From positions 184,146 through 248,145 of the forward strand of contig JAUXRX010000029.1 in assembly GCA_030681645.1 (NCBI GenBank): DNA of 64,000 nt, in the 5' to 3' direction. The notes below the pieces were generated by a model that had not been told where the DNA came from, made no database searches, and was given only the letters and a program-made list of their open reading frames with translations. Positions 45,756 to 53,906 of the stretch are shown piece by piece. This DNA comes from Archangium sp. Lineage in GTDB: Bacteria; Myxococcota; Myxococcia; Myxococcales; Myxococcaceae. Positions within the stretch are counted from its first letter, which is position 1, and the number at the start of each line of letters is the position of its first letter. The translations under genes and the position numbers were made by a program.

Positions 45756-45912
45756 GGGGGGCACTTCACGCCAGCCCGTGACAAATCGCCAGCCCCTCCC
45801 CTGTCTTCGGGCTGCGTCCCCGTTTTCCGGGTCACTTCGCCTCGGCCAGACGTCCGCTTCGCTCCCGTCTGTCTCGCGCAGCGTGCCGCTGCTTCCGGCT
45901 TCGTTCCCGTTT
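45756..45912. other. 157-bp gap with stem-forming repeats, no gene
   Basis: The gap between the CNNM stop and the cytochrome start (both minus strand) contains CCCCGTTTTCCGGG (from 45817) and a second GTTCCCGTTTTCAGG near 45903. CGCTTCGCTCCCGTCTGTCT also occurs between them. These look like decayed repeat material; it should also contain the cytochrome-gene promoter, which I could not pick out. Confidence 0.35.
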
Positions 45913-47250
45913 TCAGGCCTTCACGGCCTCGAGGCGCTCGTAGCTGGGCCGGCGCGTGCCCGCGGGCACCACCTTCGGCTTCACCACGCGAACCCGCTCG
46001 AGCTTGGGGCCTTCCTTCGAGTGCACGATGAAGGTCCACCCGGCTTCCTGGGTGCGGTCGCCCACCTCGGGGATGGCGCCGGCCTTGTGCGAGAGGAAAC
46101 CGGCCAGCGTCTCGAAGTCACCCTCGGGGAACTTGAAGTCGAAGGCGCGCGCGAAGTCTTCCACCGGCAGCATCGCGTCGACCAGGAACGAGTCGTCGGC
46201 CTGCTTCTCGAAGGCGCGGACCTCTTCGTCGAACTCGTCGCGGATGTCGCCGACGATCTCCCGCAAAATGTCCTCGAGCGTGACGATGCCCGAGAAGCCG
46301 CCGTACTCGTCGACCACCACCGCCATGTGAATGCGCTGCCGCTGCATGTCGCGCAGCAGGTCGCCGATGGGCTTGACCCACGGCACGTACACGGCCGGGC
46401 GCAGCAGATCGCTCATCACGATCAGCTCGGGGTTCTGCAGCATGGGCACCAGATCGCGCACGTGGAGGATGCCCACGATGTGATCGACGTCGTCCTTGAA
46501 CACCGGGATGCGCGAGTGGTTCTCCTCGGCGATCAGCTGGAGGATCTCTTCCATCGGCGCGTCGTACGCGAGCCCCACCACCTCGGTGCGCGGCACCATC
46601 ACGTCGCGGCAGCTCTTCTCGTTGAGCTCGAAGATCGAGCGGATGAGCTGGGGCGCGCCGCGATCGACCTCGTTCTTCTGCGCCTGGCGGATGAGCTGCT
46701 TCTCCAGCTCCTCCAGCGGGGGAGGCGGCGGCTGGAACGACACCTTGGTGCCGAACGCCTTGAGCGCCAGGTTGAGCGGCGCGACCAGCAGCTTGACCAT
46801 CGGCCACAGCAGGGTGACGGCGATCATCCCCAGGCGCGAGAGGTTGAGGGCCCAGCCTTCCGGCTTCTGCAGCGCGGCCGAGCGAAAAGTGATGTCGATC
46901 AGCGTGGCCACCAGCGCGACCACCAGCGCCGAGGTCAGCGGGGTCAGCCACACCATCCATGACGACTCGACCACCTCGAGCAACGACACATCGAGCACGC
47001 GGGGGATCACGAACGTCCCCGTGCCCACCGCGATGAAGCCTGACAGCACCATGCCCAGGCGGATGGCGGCGGCGGTGGCCTCGGGGTCGGTCTTCAGCTT
47101 GAGCAGCCGGCGCGCCCGGTGCGAACCCGCCGTGGCCAGCTCTTTGGCCTTGTCATCCGACAGCGCCTGGAGCGCGGCTTCCATCGCCGCGAACAGTCCG
47201 CGGACGATCAGCAGCAACACGAGAATGGTCCACATGCTCCAGGTCGGCAT
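45913..47250 (-). CDS. CNNM/CorC-type membrane protein with CBS domains
   Basis: This 445-residue protein has an N-terminal CNNM (DUF21) transmembrane domain, about 1-200, with several hydrophobic spans starting MWTILVLLLIVRGLFAAMEA. A pair of CBS domains (about 215-340, VPRTEVVGLAYDAPMEEIL and VVVDEYGGFSGIVTLEDILR) follows. A C-terminal CorC_HlyC domain ends near GWTFIVHSKEGPKLERVRV. Such proteins are associated with magnesium/cobalt efflux or haemolysin-like annotation. The start is the ATG at 47248-47250, with GAAGGAG six bases upstream. The frame is open much further upstream but that part is non-family. It is divergent from the BON-like gene. Confidence 0.92.
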   Translation of the reverse strand: MPTWSMWTILVLLLIVRGLFAAMEAALQALSDDKAKELATAGSHRARRLLKLKTDPEATAAAIRLGMVLSGFIAVGTGTFVIPRVLDVSLLEVVESSWMVWLTPLTSALVVALVATLIDITFRSAALQKPEGWALNLSRLGMIAVTLLWPMVKLLVAPLNLALKAFGTKVSFQPPPPPLEELEKQLIRQAQKNEVDRGAPQLIRSIFELNEKSCRDVMVPRTEVVGLAYDAPMEEILQLIAEENHSRIPVFKDDVDHIVGILHVRDLVPMLQNPELIVMSDLLRPAVYVPWVKPIGDLLRDMQRQRIHMAVVVDEYGGFSGIVTLEDILREIVGDIRDEFDEEVRAFEKQADDSFLVDAMLPVEDFARAFDFKFPEGDFETLAGFLSHKAGAIPEVGDRTQEAGWTFIVHSKEGPKLERVRVVKPKVVPAGTRRPSYERLEAVKA

Positions 47251-47295
47251 CACCGACTCCTTCTTATCGCACCCGCCCCCCCAACGCCGGTCTGC

Positions 47296-47320
47296 GCCCG
47301 AAACGTCTGCCGTTTCGGGC
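47296..47320 (+). promoter_or_regulatory. perfect 10-bp inverted repeat 11 bases before a start codon
   Basis: GCCCGAAACG, loop TCTGC, CGTTTCGGGC is a perfect hairpin ending 11 bases before the ATG at 47332. In the mRNA it would sit immediately before the weak Shine-Dalgarno (TTGGGAA), so it could control initiation. As DNA it could be an operator for the divergent CNNM and BON-like genes. Confidence 0.5.
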
Positions 47321-47331
47321 AGTTGGGAAAC

Positions 47332-48039
47332 ATGACATGGTGCGCAAACGTGGCTCGGTTTCTCTTCCTCAGCCTCTGTTTCCTGGCCCCTGCGGCGGTG
47401 GCCTGGCCGGTCGACTGGATCCACGACGTGGAGGCCGGGAAGGAGAAGTTCATCAAGCTCCCGAAGGTCGACTGGTTCGAGGTCGACGACCCGAAGACGC
47501 TCGCGGTGGAGTGGGTGGCCGAGTCGAAGGAGCTGATGCTGATCGGTCTCAAGCCGGGGCGGGCGACGGTGCTCCTGGGCGCCGACGGCAAGGTCGCTGC
47601 GTGGCGGGTGCGCGTGGGAACGCCCCCGGTGGTGGACGCCGCGGTGACCGCAGCGGCCACGAAGGCCTGCCCCGATCTCAAGGTGACCCCGCTGGAAGAG
47701 GTGAAGCTCACCGTCACCGTGCAGGACGAGGGGTGCCGGAAGGCGCTGCTGGCGCTGTTCCAGACCGACGCCTTCGAGGCGCGGCACCTCGATCTCACCT
47801 TCGAAGGCAAGGTGCTGCAGACCCAGCTCAAGCAGGTGCAGGACGGGCTGTTGCTCACCACGAAGGGCAAGGTGAAGGCGCGGTACGTCGGGGCAGGCCT
47901 CATTCTCGAAGGGCCGGTGACCATCGCCGAGCACCGCAAGCTGTTGTGGGAAACGCTGCGCCGCACCCTCGGGCGCTTCGCGCTCGACGATCAGACCGAG
48001 AAGCCCGACCCGCCGACCCCGGACGCCGGAGTTCCCTGA
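47332..48039 (+). CDS. secreted protein with pilus/secretin N-terminal-like (BON-type) domain
   Basis: This 235-residue exported protein has a signal peptide ending near LAPAAVAWP. The following part, EKFIKLPKVDWFEVDDPKTL and LMLIGLKPGRATVLLGADGK, resembles the N-terminal domain of CpaC/RhcC-type secretins (pilus formation N-terminal region). A further domain with KLTVTVQDEGCRKALLALFQ follows, and a Pro-rich tail. It lacks the secretin pore domain, so it may be an accessory or assembly protein. The start is the ATG at 47332, just after a perfect hairpin. The Kef-type antiporter gene begins eight bases downstream. Confidence 0.72.
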   Translation: MTWCANVARFLFLSLCFLAPAAVAWPVDWIHDVEAGKEKFIKLPKVDWFEVDDPKTLAVEWVAESKELMLIGLKPGRATVLLGADGKVAAWRVRVGTPPVVDAAVTAAATKACPDLKVTPLEEVKLTVTVQDEGCRKALLALFQTDAFEARHLDLTFEGKVLQTQLKQVQDGLLLTTKGKVKARYVGAGLILEGPVTIAEHRKLLWETLRRTLGRFALDDQTEKPDPPTPDAGVP

Positions 48040-48046
48040 GCCGCTG

Positions 48047-50047
48047 ATGGGTCACATTCCGATCATCGAGGAGCTGGCCGCGATCGCGGCCCTGGGCGTG
48101 GTGGTCACGCTCATCCTCTCGCGCCTGCAGCTGCCGGCGGTCGCAGGGCTGCTGCTCGCCGGCGCGCTCGCGGGCCCGGCGGCGTTCAAGCTGGTCACCT
48201 CGCTCGACGCGATCGACGTGCTGGCCGAGCTGGGGGTGGTGCTGCTGCTCTTCACCATCGGCCTCGAGTTCTCGCTCTCGCGGCTCTCCACGATCTTCCG
48301 GCAGGTCGCGCTCGGAGGCTTGCTCCAGGTCGGCCTCACCACCGCGGCGGTCGCGGCCGGCGCGATCGCGTTGGGCCAGCCGCCGGGCCGCGCGGTGTTC
48401 TTCGGCTTCGTCTTCGCGCTCTCCAGCACGGCGATCGTCCTGCGCGCGCTGACCGAGCGCCGTGAGCTCGACGCCCCGCACGGCCGCTTCATCGTCGGCA
48501 CGCTCATCTTCCAGGATCTCTGCGTGGTGCCGATGGTGTTGATCGTTCCGCTGCTGGGCAGCGGGTCGTCCATGGGCAGCGCGGCCTCTGGCATCGCCCT
48601 CGCGCTCCTGAAGGCCGCGGCGGTGATCACCCTGACCATCGTGGTGGCCCGGCAGGTGGTGCCACGGCTGCTCAAGTGGGTGGATCAGTCCCGCAGCCGC
48701 GAGGTGTTCCTGCTGGCCGTGCTGGCGCTGTGCCTGGGCACGGCGTGGCTCACCTCGCTGGCCGGACTCTCGCTCGCGCTGGGCGCCTTCCTCGGCGGCA
48801 TGGCCATCGCCGACACGCAGTTCGGTCACCGCGCCATGGGCGACGTGATGCCCCTGCGCGACACCTTCGTCTCGGTCTTCTTCGTGTCGCTGGGCATGCT
48901 CTTCGACGCGCGGGTGGTGATGGCGCAGCCGCTGCTGGTGCTGGGCCTCACCGTCGCCTTCGTGTTCGGCAAGGGCGTGCTGGCCACGCTGTCGGCGCTG
49001 GTGATGCGCTTCCCCGCCCGGGTGGCGTGGCTGGCCGGCGTGGGGCTGGCCCAGTTCGGGGAGTTCGGCTTCGTGCTCGCACAGCTCGGGCGCAAGAGCG
49101 GGGTGGTCGACGCCGAAGGGCTCGCGCCGGTGCTCACGGCCGGCATCATTTCGATGTTCCTGACGCCCCTGATGGTGCGCGCCGCGCCGCACGTGAAGGC
49201 CGGGGAAGCGCTGCTGGCGCCGCTGGTGAAGCTGCTGGGCGCGCGCAGCATCGACGAGGCGGCGGCGACTCCGGGCGAGACGCCGTCGGGGCACGTGGTG
49301 CTGGTGGGCTACGGGTTGTCGGGTCAGCTCATCGCCCGCGCGTTGGAGGCCTGCGGCGTGAAGTACGTCGCGCTCGAGCTCAACGCCGACACCGTGCGCA
49401 AGGCGCGCGAGCAGGGCGCCACCGTCTATTACGGCGACGCCACCTCGCAGGAAGCGCTCGAGCACGCGCACCTCGGGCAGGCGAAGGCGCTGGTGCTGGT
49501 GATGAACGACCCTTCGGCGGTGCAGCGGGTGGTGACCACCGCCGCGCGTGTCGCGCCGAACGTGCCGGTGCTGCTGCGGGCGCGCTACCTGTCTGAGAAG
49601 CCCGGGCTGCTCACCCTGGGCGCGCAGGACGTGGTGGCCGAGGAAGTCGAGGGCGGGCTCGAGATGCTCTCACGCGTGCTGCGCTGGCTCGAGACGCCGC
49701 GCAACGTCATCGACAAGCGCCTCAAGGAAGCCCGCGACGCCACGCAGACCTCGGAGCGGAAGATCACCGTGCCGCGCCGCACCTTCGGCGAGCTGCGCGC
49801 GCTGGCCGATCTCAAGCTCGAGAGCGTGCTGATCGAAGCGGGCGCTCCGGGGGCCGGCAAGTCGGCGGTGGAGCTCGACCTGCGGCGGCAGACCGGCGCG
49901 CTCATGATCGCCGTGCAGCGGGGCATGTCGTTGCTGGAACAGCCCGATCCGCACGTGCCGTGGGAACCGGGCGACGTGGTGTTCCTCGTCGGCACTGGAG
50001 ATGCCGTGAGGAAGGCGACCGAGCTGCTTGTGGGTGTTCGGGGCTGA
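48047..50047 (+). CDS. Kef-type K+/H+ antiporter with RCK (TrkA-N/C) domains
   Basis: This 666-residue CPA2 transporter has about a dozen hydrophobic spans from VAGLLLAGALAGPAAFKLV to LTAGIISMFLTPLMV, with the ion-site-like FQDLCVVPMV. The cytoplasmic part begins with an RCK_N Rossmann domain, VVLVGYGLSGQLIARALE and YGDATSQEALEHA, for nucleotide or thiol sensing. A TrkA-C domain (from about 570, LRALADLKLESVLIEAGAPG) closes it. It exchanges potassium for protons, probably during stress. The start is the ATG at 48047, eight bases after the BON-like gene. Confidence 0.93.
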   Translation: MGHIPIIEELAAIAALGVVVTLILSRLQLPAVAGLLLAGALAGPAAFKLVTSLDAIDVLAELGVVLLLFTIGLEFSLSRLSTIFRQVALGGLLQVGLTTAAVAAGAIALGQPPGRAVFFGFVFALSSTAIVLRALTERRELDAPHGRFIVGTLIFQDLCVVPMVLIVPLLGSGSSMGSAASGIALALLKAAAVITLTIVVARQVVPRLLKWVDQSRSREVFLLAVLALCLGTAWLTSLAGLSLALGAFLGGMAIADTQFGHRAMGDVMPLRDTFVSVFFVSLGMLFDARVVMAQPLLVLGLTVAFVFGKGVLATLSALVMRFPARVAWLAGVGLAQFGEFGFVLAQLGRKSGVVDAEGLAPVLTAGIISMFLTPLMVRAAPHVKAGEALLAPLVKLLGARSIDEAAATPGETPSGHVVLVGYGLSGQLIARALEACGVKYVALELNADTVRKAREQGATVYYGDATSQEALEHAHLGQAKALVLVMNDPSAVQRVVTTAARVAPNVPVLLRARYLSEKPGLLTLGAQDVVAEEVEGGLEMLSRVLRWLETPRNVIDKRLKEARDATQTSERKITVPRRTFGELRALADLKLESVLIEAGAPGAGKSAVELDLRRQTGALMIAVQRGMSLLEQPDPHVPWEPGDVVFLVGTGDAVRKATELLVGVRG

Positions 50048-50066
50048 CGAGCGGCCCTCCGTGCGA

Positions 50067-50831
50067 TCATCGCCTCGGCGAATTCGCTCCCGTCGTCCCA
50101 TTCTGCGCGACGGCGATCAGTGACACGCCGAAGGGCAACGACGCGCGCCCGACCGCGAGCCGCTCGCTGCCGAAGAGCGTGGTGAGCGCGCGGTTGATCG
50201 GGCCCGGCGTCTCTTCGAGATCCGAGTCCTCCGACTTCGCGCGCGAAGGCAGCAGCCGCTCCAGCAGCCGCGCGCCCGCGACCGCCGGGAAGAGCAGGGT
50301 GTTGTAGTAGCTGACGAAGGTGACGCGCAGGCCCGCGCTCGAGAGCTGGCTGACGAGCTCGAGGCGCGAGTAGCGGCGGCGGTGCTGGTTCACCTCGTCG
50401 TGGTGGCTCCAGAGGAACTGAAAGGCCGGCACCGTCACCACCACCTGCCCATCGAACGGCAACCGCGAGCGCATCGCCTGCAGGCTCGCGATCGGGTCGT
50501 CGAGGTGTTCGATCACGTCGAAGGCGGTGACCACGTCCCACGTGCCTTCGGGCAGGGTCGTCGGGAGCGCGCAGGGCTCGATGCGGTGCCCGGGGAACTT
50601 GCGGCGCGCGCGCTCGAGCGCGTCGGGCGAGGCCTCGGCGCCGTCGACCTCGCCGAACTCGATCAGCATGGGGAACATGCCGCCGGTGCCGCAGCCCACG
50701 TCGAGCAGGCGCCGCTTCGCGCGCGGCAACAGGTGGCGGCGCAGCACCTCGCGGATGACCCGGCGCCGGCCCTCGAACCACCAGTGGCGATCTTCCAGGC
50801 GATCGTGCGCGTCGTAGAGCTCGGGGTTCAT
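50067..50831 (-). CDS. class I SAM-dependent methyltransferase
   Basis: This 254-residue methyltransferase-fold protein has motif I LLDVGCGTGGMFPMLIEFG, the acidic motif II (EASPDALERA), and DVVTAFDVIEHLDDPIASL. A hydrophobic segment lies near the middle to C-terminal part (YYNTLLFPAVAGARLLERLL), as often found in lipid or sugar methyltransferases of surface clusters. The substrate is unknown. The start is the ATG at 50829-50831. It is convergent with the antiporter gene (19 bases) and separated from aat by repeat A copy 5. Confidence 0.9.
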   Translation of the reverse strand: MNPELYDAHDRLEDRHWWFEGRRRVIREVLRRHLLPRAKRRLLDVGCGTGGMFPMLIEFGEVDGAEASPDALERARRKFPGHRIEPCALPTTLPEGTWDVVTAFDVIEHLDDPIASLQAMRSRLPFDGQVVVTVPAFQFLWSHHDEVNQHRRRYSRLELVSQLSSAGLRVTFVSYYNTLLFPAVAGARLLERLLPSRAKSEDSDLEETPGPINRALTTLFGSERLAVGRASLPFGVSLIAVAQNGTTGANSPRR

Positions 50832-50839
50832 GACGCGGG

Positions 50840-50867
50840 ATCCCTCGACTCCGCTCGGGATGAACGG
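50840..50867 (-). repeat. dispersed repeat family A, copy 5 (intergenic)
   Basis: ATCCCTCGACTCCGCTCGGG followed by ATGAACGG lies in the 58-base gap between aat and the methyltransferase gene. A weak second trace (TTCGACTCCGGGTGA, from 50874) follows, so an inverted pair may once have been here. Confidence 0.83.
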
Positions 50868-50889
50868 TGCGGGTTCGACTCCGGGTGAC

Positions 50890-51582
50890 TCATGAGGCGC
50901 CTTCCTCGAGATTCCACTTTCCCTGCCGGGTGGGGGCCTTCGTGAGCGCGTCGACCGCCTCGGTGAAGCGCGCCCGGGGCCAGGGGACAGCGCCGAAGCG
51001 GGCGAGGTGCGCGGTCTCCTGCTGGCAGTCGACGAGCGTGACGCCCCAGCCGCGCATCCATTCCACCAGCGTGGCGAAGGCCACCTTCGAGGCGTCGTCG
51101 GCCAGCGCGAACATCGACTCGCCGTAGAACACCTGGCCCAGCGACACCCCGTAGAGCCCGCCCACGAGCTGCCCGTCGAGCCACGCCTCGGCCGAGTGTG
51201 CGTAGCCCAGCGCGTGCAGCCGCAGGTACGCCTTGCGCATGTCCCGGGTGATCCACGTGCCGCGCTGACCGGGCCGCCGCGTGCGCGCGCAGCCGTCGAT
51301 CACACCCTCGAAGTCGGTGTCGAGGCGGATCTCGTAGACGCCCCGCTTCATCATCTTGCGCAGGCTCTTCGGCACGTGCAGCGCGGCCGGCTCGAGCACG
51401 AAGCGCGGGTCGGGGCAGTGCCAGAGAATCGGCAGCCCCTCGCTGTACCAGGGGAAGATGCCCCGGCGGTACGCCTGCACCAGCCGCTCGGGCGACAGAT
51501 CGCCGCCGACGGCGATGATGCCGTCTTCGTCAGTCTCATCGATCGCCGGAAAGCGCGTCGGATCGGGCCCCAGGAAGTGCAT
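50890..51582 (-). CDS. aat: leucyl/phenylalanyl-tRNA-protein transferase
   Basis: This 230-residue GNAT-like enzyme transfers Leu or Phe from tRNA to N-terminal Arg/Lys proteins, marking them for ClpS/ClpAP (N-end rule). It begins FLGPDPTRFPAIDETDEDG, with AVGGDLSPERLVQAYRRGIF, the conserved WSPDPR-like stretch reads WHCPDPRFVL, and GESMFA is followed by DCQ near the end. The length is standard. The start is the ATG at 51580-51582. Confidence 0.96.
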   Translation of the reverse strand: MHFLGPDPTRFPAIDETDEDGIIAVGGDLSPERLVQAYRRGIFPWYSEGLPILWHCPDPRFVLEPAALHVPKSLRKMMKRGVYEIRLDTDFEGVIDGCARTRRPGQRGTWITRDMRKAYLRLHALGYAHSAEAWLDGQLVGGLYGVSLGQVFYGESMFALADDASKVAFATLVEWMRGWGVTLVDCQQETAHLARFGAVPWPRARFTEAVDALTKAPTRQGKWNLEEGAS

Positions 51583-51597
51583 CGGCCCTCAAGGACG

Positions 51598-52452
51598 TTA
51601 CTTCGAAGCCTTGAGCTTGATGTCGCCCTTGCTCTCCATTTCCTCGGAGTACAGCTGGGCGCGAAGCGACGACTTGAGGACCCAGGGAATGATCAAGGCC
51701 TTGACGATCTTCGCCGCGTCCTTTCCGTGCGTTTCCTCGTTGAGGGTGGCGGTGATGTCGAACACGCCGGTCGAGGCCTGGGTCACGCGCTCACCCGCGC
51801 CGATCGTGCCCGTCGCCACGGCCTTGCCCGCGAGCGTCGCGGTGTAGTCCAGGCCGGTGATGGCGATCTGGAAGTTGTTCGGGTTCACCACGCCGAGGTG
51901 GAAGATCGCCTGCACCTCGTTCTCGCTGAAGCGGCCAGCCTCGAACTCGATCATCTTGAGGTGCGGCAGGCGCGGGGTCTTCACCTCGCGCGACCTGGCG
52001 AAGGGCAGCTCGACGGTGCGCTTGCCGGCCGGCTTGTCGCCGCTCGCCGCGACCGGCACCGTGATGACCAGCGTGCCGCGCAGGGCCAGCAAGAGCGAGC
52101 CGCCGCGCGCGTCCATCGCCTTGAGCTCTTCTTCGTCCTTCACGTAGGTGAGGCTCTCGTCGAGCGCGAAGTCGACGGTCTGCCCCGCCGCCGCGGCGAG
52201 CCCAAGCTTGTCTTCGCCCGAGCGCTTCACCGTGCCATCGACCACGAATTCCCAGACGGCCTTCTCGACCGTCACGGCCTCGCTGCCCGCGGCGATGGTG
52301 CCCGTGTACTTCACGTCGACCTGGGTGAGGCTCTGGGTGACCACCACGAAGTCTTCTGCCGGCACGCTGGGCGGGGTGACGTCAGCCACCACCTCGGGGG
52401 CGGTCTTGCACGCGGCCAACGCCAGGAACGAAACGAGGATCGTCTGTCTCAT
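51598..52452 (-). CDS. LEA14-like lipoprotein
   Basis: This 284-residue lipoprotein has a lipobox LAAC near residue 15. The mature protein has two WHy/LEA14-type segments, AEDFVVVTQSLTQVDVKYTG and the later AIFHLGVVNPNNFQIAITGL. The latter (LGVVNPNNF) is the typical motif of this fold. The function is unknown, possibly desiccation or surface related. The ATG at 52450-52452 overlaps the stop of the upstream lipoprotein gene (TGATG), so the two are coupled. It is the second LEA14-like lipoprotein in the window (the other is at 33492). Confidence 0.83.
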   Translation of the reverse strand: MRQTILVSFLALAACKTAPEVVADVTPPSVPAEDFVVVTQSLTQVDVKYTGTIAAGSEAVTVEKAVWEFVVDGTVKRSGEDKLGLAAAAGQTVDFALDESLTYVKDEEELKAMDARGGSLLLALRGTLVITVPVAASGDKPAGKRTVELPFARSREVKTPRLPHLKMIEFEAGRFSENEVQAIFHLGVVNPNNFQIAITGLDYTATLAGKAVATGTIGAGERVTQASTGVFDITATLNEETHGKDAAKIVKALIIPWVLKSSLRAQLYSEEMESKGDIKLKASK

Positions 52453-53192
52453 CACGGTACCCCCAGGCTGCAGCTCTCGGTGCCTGCGTCGGCCGTTCCG
52501 ATGTCCCGGATCCGCTGCAGGTGATTCGGCGTGGGCGACCCGCCCAGCAGGTTGAAGGGGCTGGCGATGATGGTGAAGCCGGTACCGGGCACGAAGACGC
52601 GCCGCGGGTCGGCGCCGTGATCAGGCGTCTCGCCGATGAGGATCTTGTAGGCGTTCTCGTACGTGGCCAGGGGCGTCTTCTTCTCGCCGCCCGTCGGGGT
52701 GTCGGTGGTGATGCGGTAGGTGGTGGGCGTGCTCGAGTTGTCGCGCGAGAGGAAGGCCGTGGTGCTGGTGGAGAAGTTCTCGCCCGCGGCGGTGCCCTGC
52801 GACAGCCACTTCACCCCGGTGATCGCCATGTCGGTGCGATACGTCACCGACTGGTTTCCCGCGATACGGCGCATCAGGGTGAGGTCGCCGTTCTTGAAGG
52901 TGAAGTAATCGGTCTGAATGATCTGACCGCCCTGCCGGTACTCGACGGGGATGGTCTTGATGCCGCCCTCGAGCTCGAACAGCTCGCGCACCCAGACGCC
53001 GAGCGCGGGCGGGGTCTGCTTCACCAGGGGGTCGGTCGAGTATTCGAAGCACCGGTTCACCACCAGGCCGAACACGTCCTGGGCGGCGCAGTCGAGGCCA
53101 CAGCTGGTGTCGGGGCCTGCGTCGGCGGTGGGCTTCACGGGGCCGCAGGCGGTCGAGAGGCAGAGGGCGACGGCAAAGAGGATCAATCGCAT
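52452..53192 (-). CDS. lipoprotein of unknown function
   Basis: This 246-residue lipoprotein has a signal MRLILFAVALCLSTAC and a mature part that starts with PTADAGPDTSCGLDC. It contains NGDLTLMRRIAGNQSVTYRT and a Ser/Thr-rich region, but no family I recognise. Two early and one late cysteine may form disulfides. The start is the ATG at 53190-53192, divergent from the HExxH gene. It is coupled with the LEA14-like gene through a TGATG overlap. Confidence 0.75.
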   Translation of the reverse strand: MRLILFAVALCLSTACGPVKPTADAGPDTSCGLDCAAQDVFGLVVNRCFEYSTDPLVKQTPPALGVWVRELFELEGGIKTIPVEYRQGGQIIQTDYFTFKNGDLTLMRRIAGNQSVTYRTDMAITGVKWLSQGTAAGENFSTSTTAFLSRDNSSTPTTYRITTDTPTGGEKKTPLATYENAYKILIGETPDHGADPRRVFVPGTGFTIIASPFNLLGGSPTPNHLQRIRDIGTADAGTESCSLGVP

Positions 53193-53250
53193 GCAGCGGG
53201 ATGTAGCAGAACGCGGGTTTGTGTCGATTGGAGACGGCCGGGAAGGCAGA

Positions 53251-53877
53251 GTGGCCCCCGTGGTGAAAGTGCGCAGGCGCCCAGACTTCACGCAGGCCGT
53301 ACGCGCGTTGATCGCGCACGTCGCCGCGGCGCACCCCCACTTCGCCCACCTCGACGCCCGCAGGATCCTCGTCGTCGCCGGGGAAGCCCGCCGCGCCTCG
53401 CGAGGCACCGTCAAGCCGCTCACCTTCGCCCAGAAGAAGCGCACCGACTCGATGGGCCGCAAGAAGCCCCGGGTGAAGATCCACGGGCGGCAGATGCTCT
53501 ACTCGATCACCCTGCGCCCGCTCTTCTTCCGCCACTCGACCCCGCGGCAGCGGGTGGCCACCGTGCTCCACGAGCTGTTCCACATCAGCAAACACTTCGA
53601 CGGCACCCTCGACCACCAGCGCCGCCACGAGGAGGCCGGCGAGGGCTTCGAGGCCGAGTTCGCCCCCATCGAGCGCGCCTGCTGGAAGCGCCTGCCCCCC
53701 GAGCTGGTCGCCCCCTTCGCCTACGACGGCGAGGTGCGGGTGCTGCAGTGGCTCGAGAAGCCCCAGAGCTGGCTCCCGGGCGAGCGTGCCTCCCAGCGCA
53801 GCCTCTACACCGAGAAACACCTGTTCGAGGGCGTGGTGCGCATGAAGACCGTGCCGGTGGTGAAGACCGTTCATTGA
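53251..53877 (+). CDS. putative zinc metallopeptidase-like protein (HELFH)
   Basis: This 208-residue cytoplasmic-looking protein has a VLHELFHISKHFDG motif (HExxH, H107 and H111) in a context like the small putative metallopeptidases often annotated in phages. RVATVLHEL is preceded by a basic segment (FAQKKRTDSMGRKKPRVKIH). A later acidic site (EEAGEGFEAEF) could be the third ligand. The start is set at the GTG at 53251, behind GGGAAGG; an ATG at 53191 in frame would make a 20-residue longer product with no clear ribosome binding site. No phage gene is near. Confidence 0.72.
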   Translation: MAPVVKVRRRPDFTQAVRALIAHVAAAHPHFAHLDARRILVVAGEARRASRGTVKPLTFAQKKRTDSMGRKKPRVKIHGRQMLYSITLRPLFFRHSTPRQRVATVLHELFHISKHFDGTLDHQRRHEEAGEGFEAEFAPIERACWKRLPPELVAPFAYDGEVRVLQWLEKPQSWLPGERASQRSLYTEKHLFEGVVRMKTVPVVKTVH

Positions 53878-53906
53878 AGGATCGCGCCGCTGCGGTAAGA
53901 GACCCC

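Noticed and set aside
53251..53877. Prophage remnant suggested by a phage-type metallopeptidase
   Set aside because: No integrase, structural or lysis genes or attachment repeats surround it, and base composition matches the neighbours.
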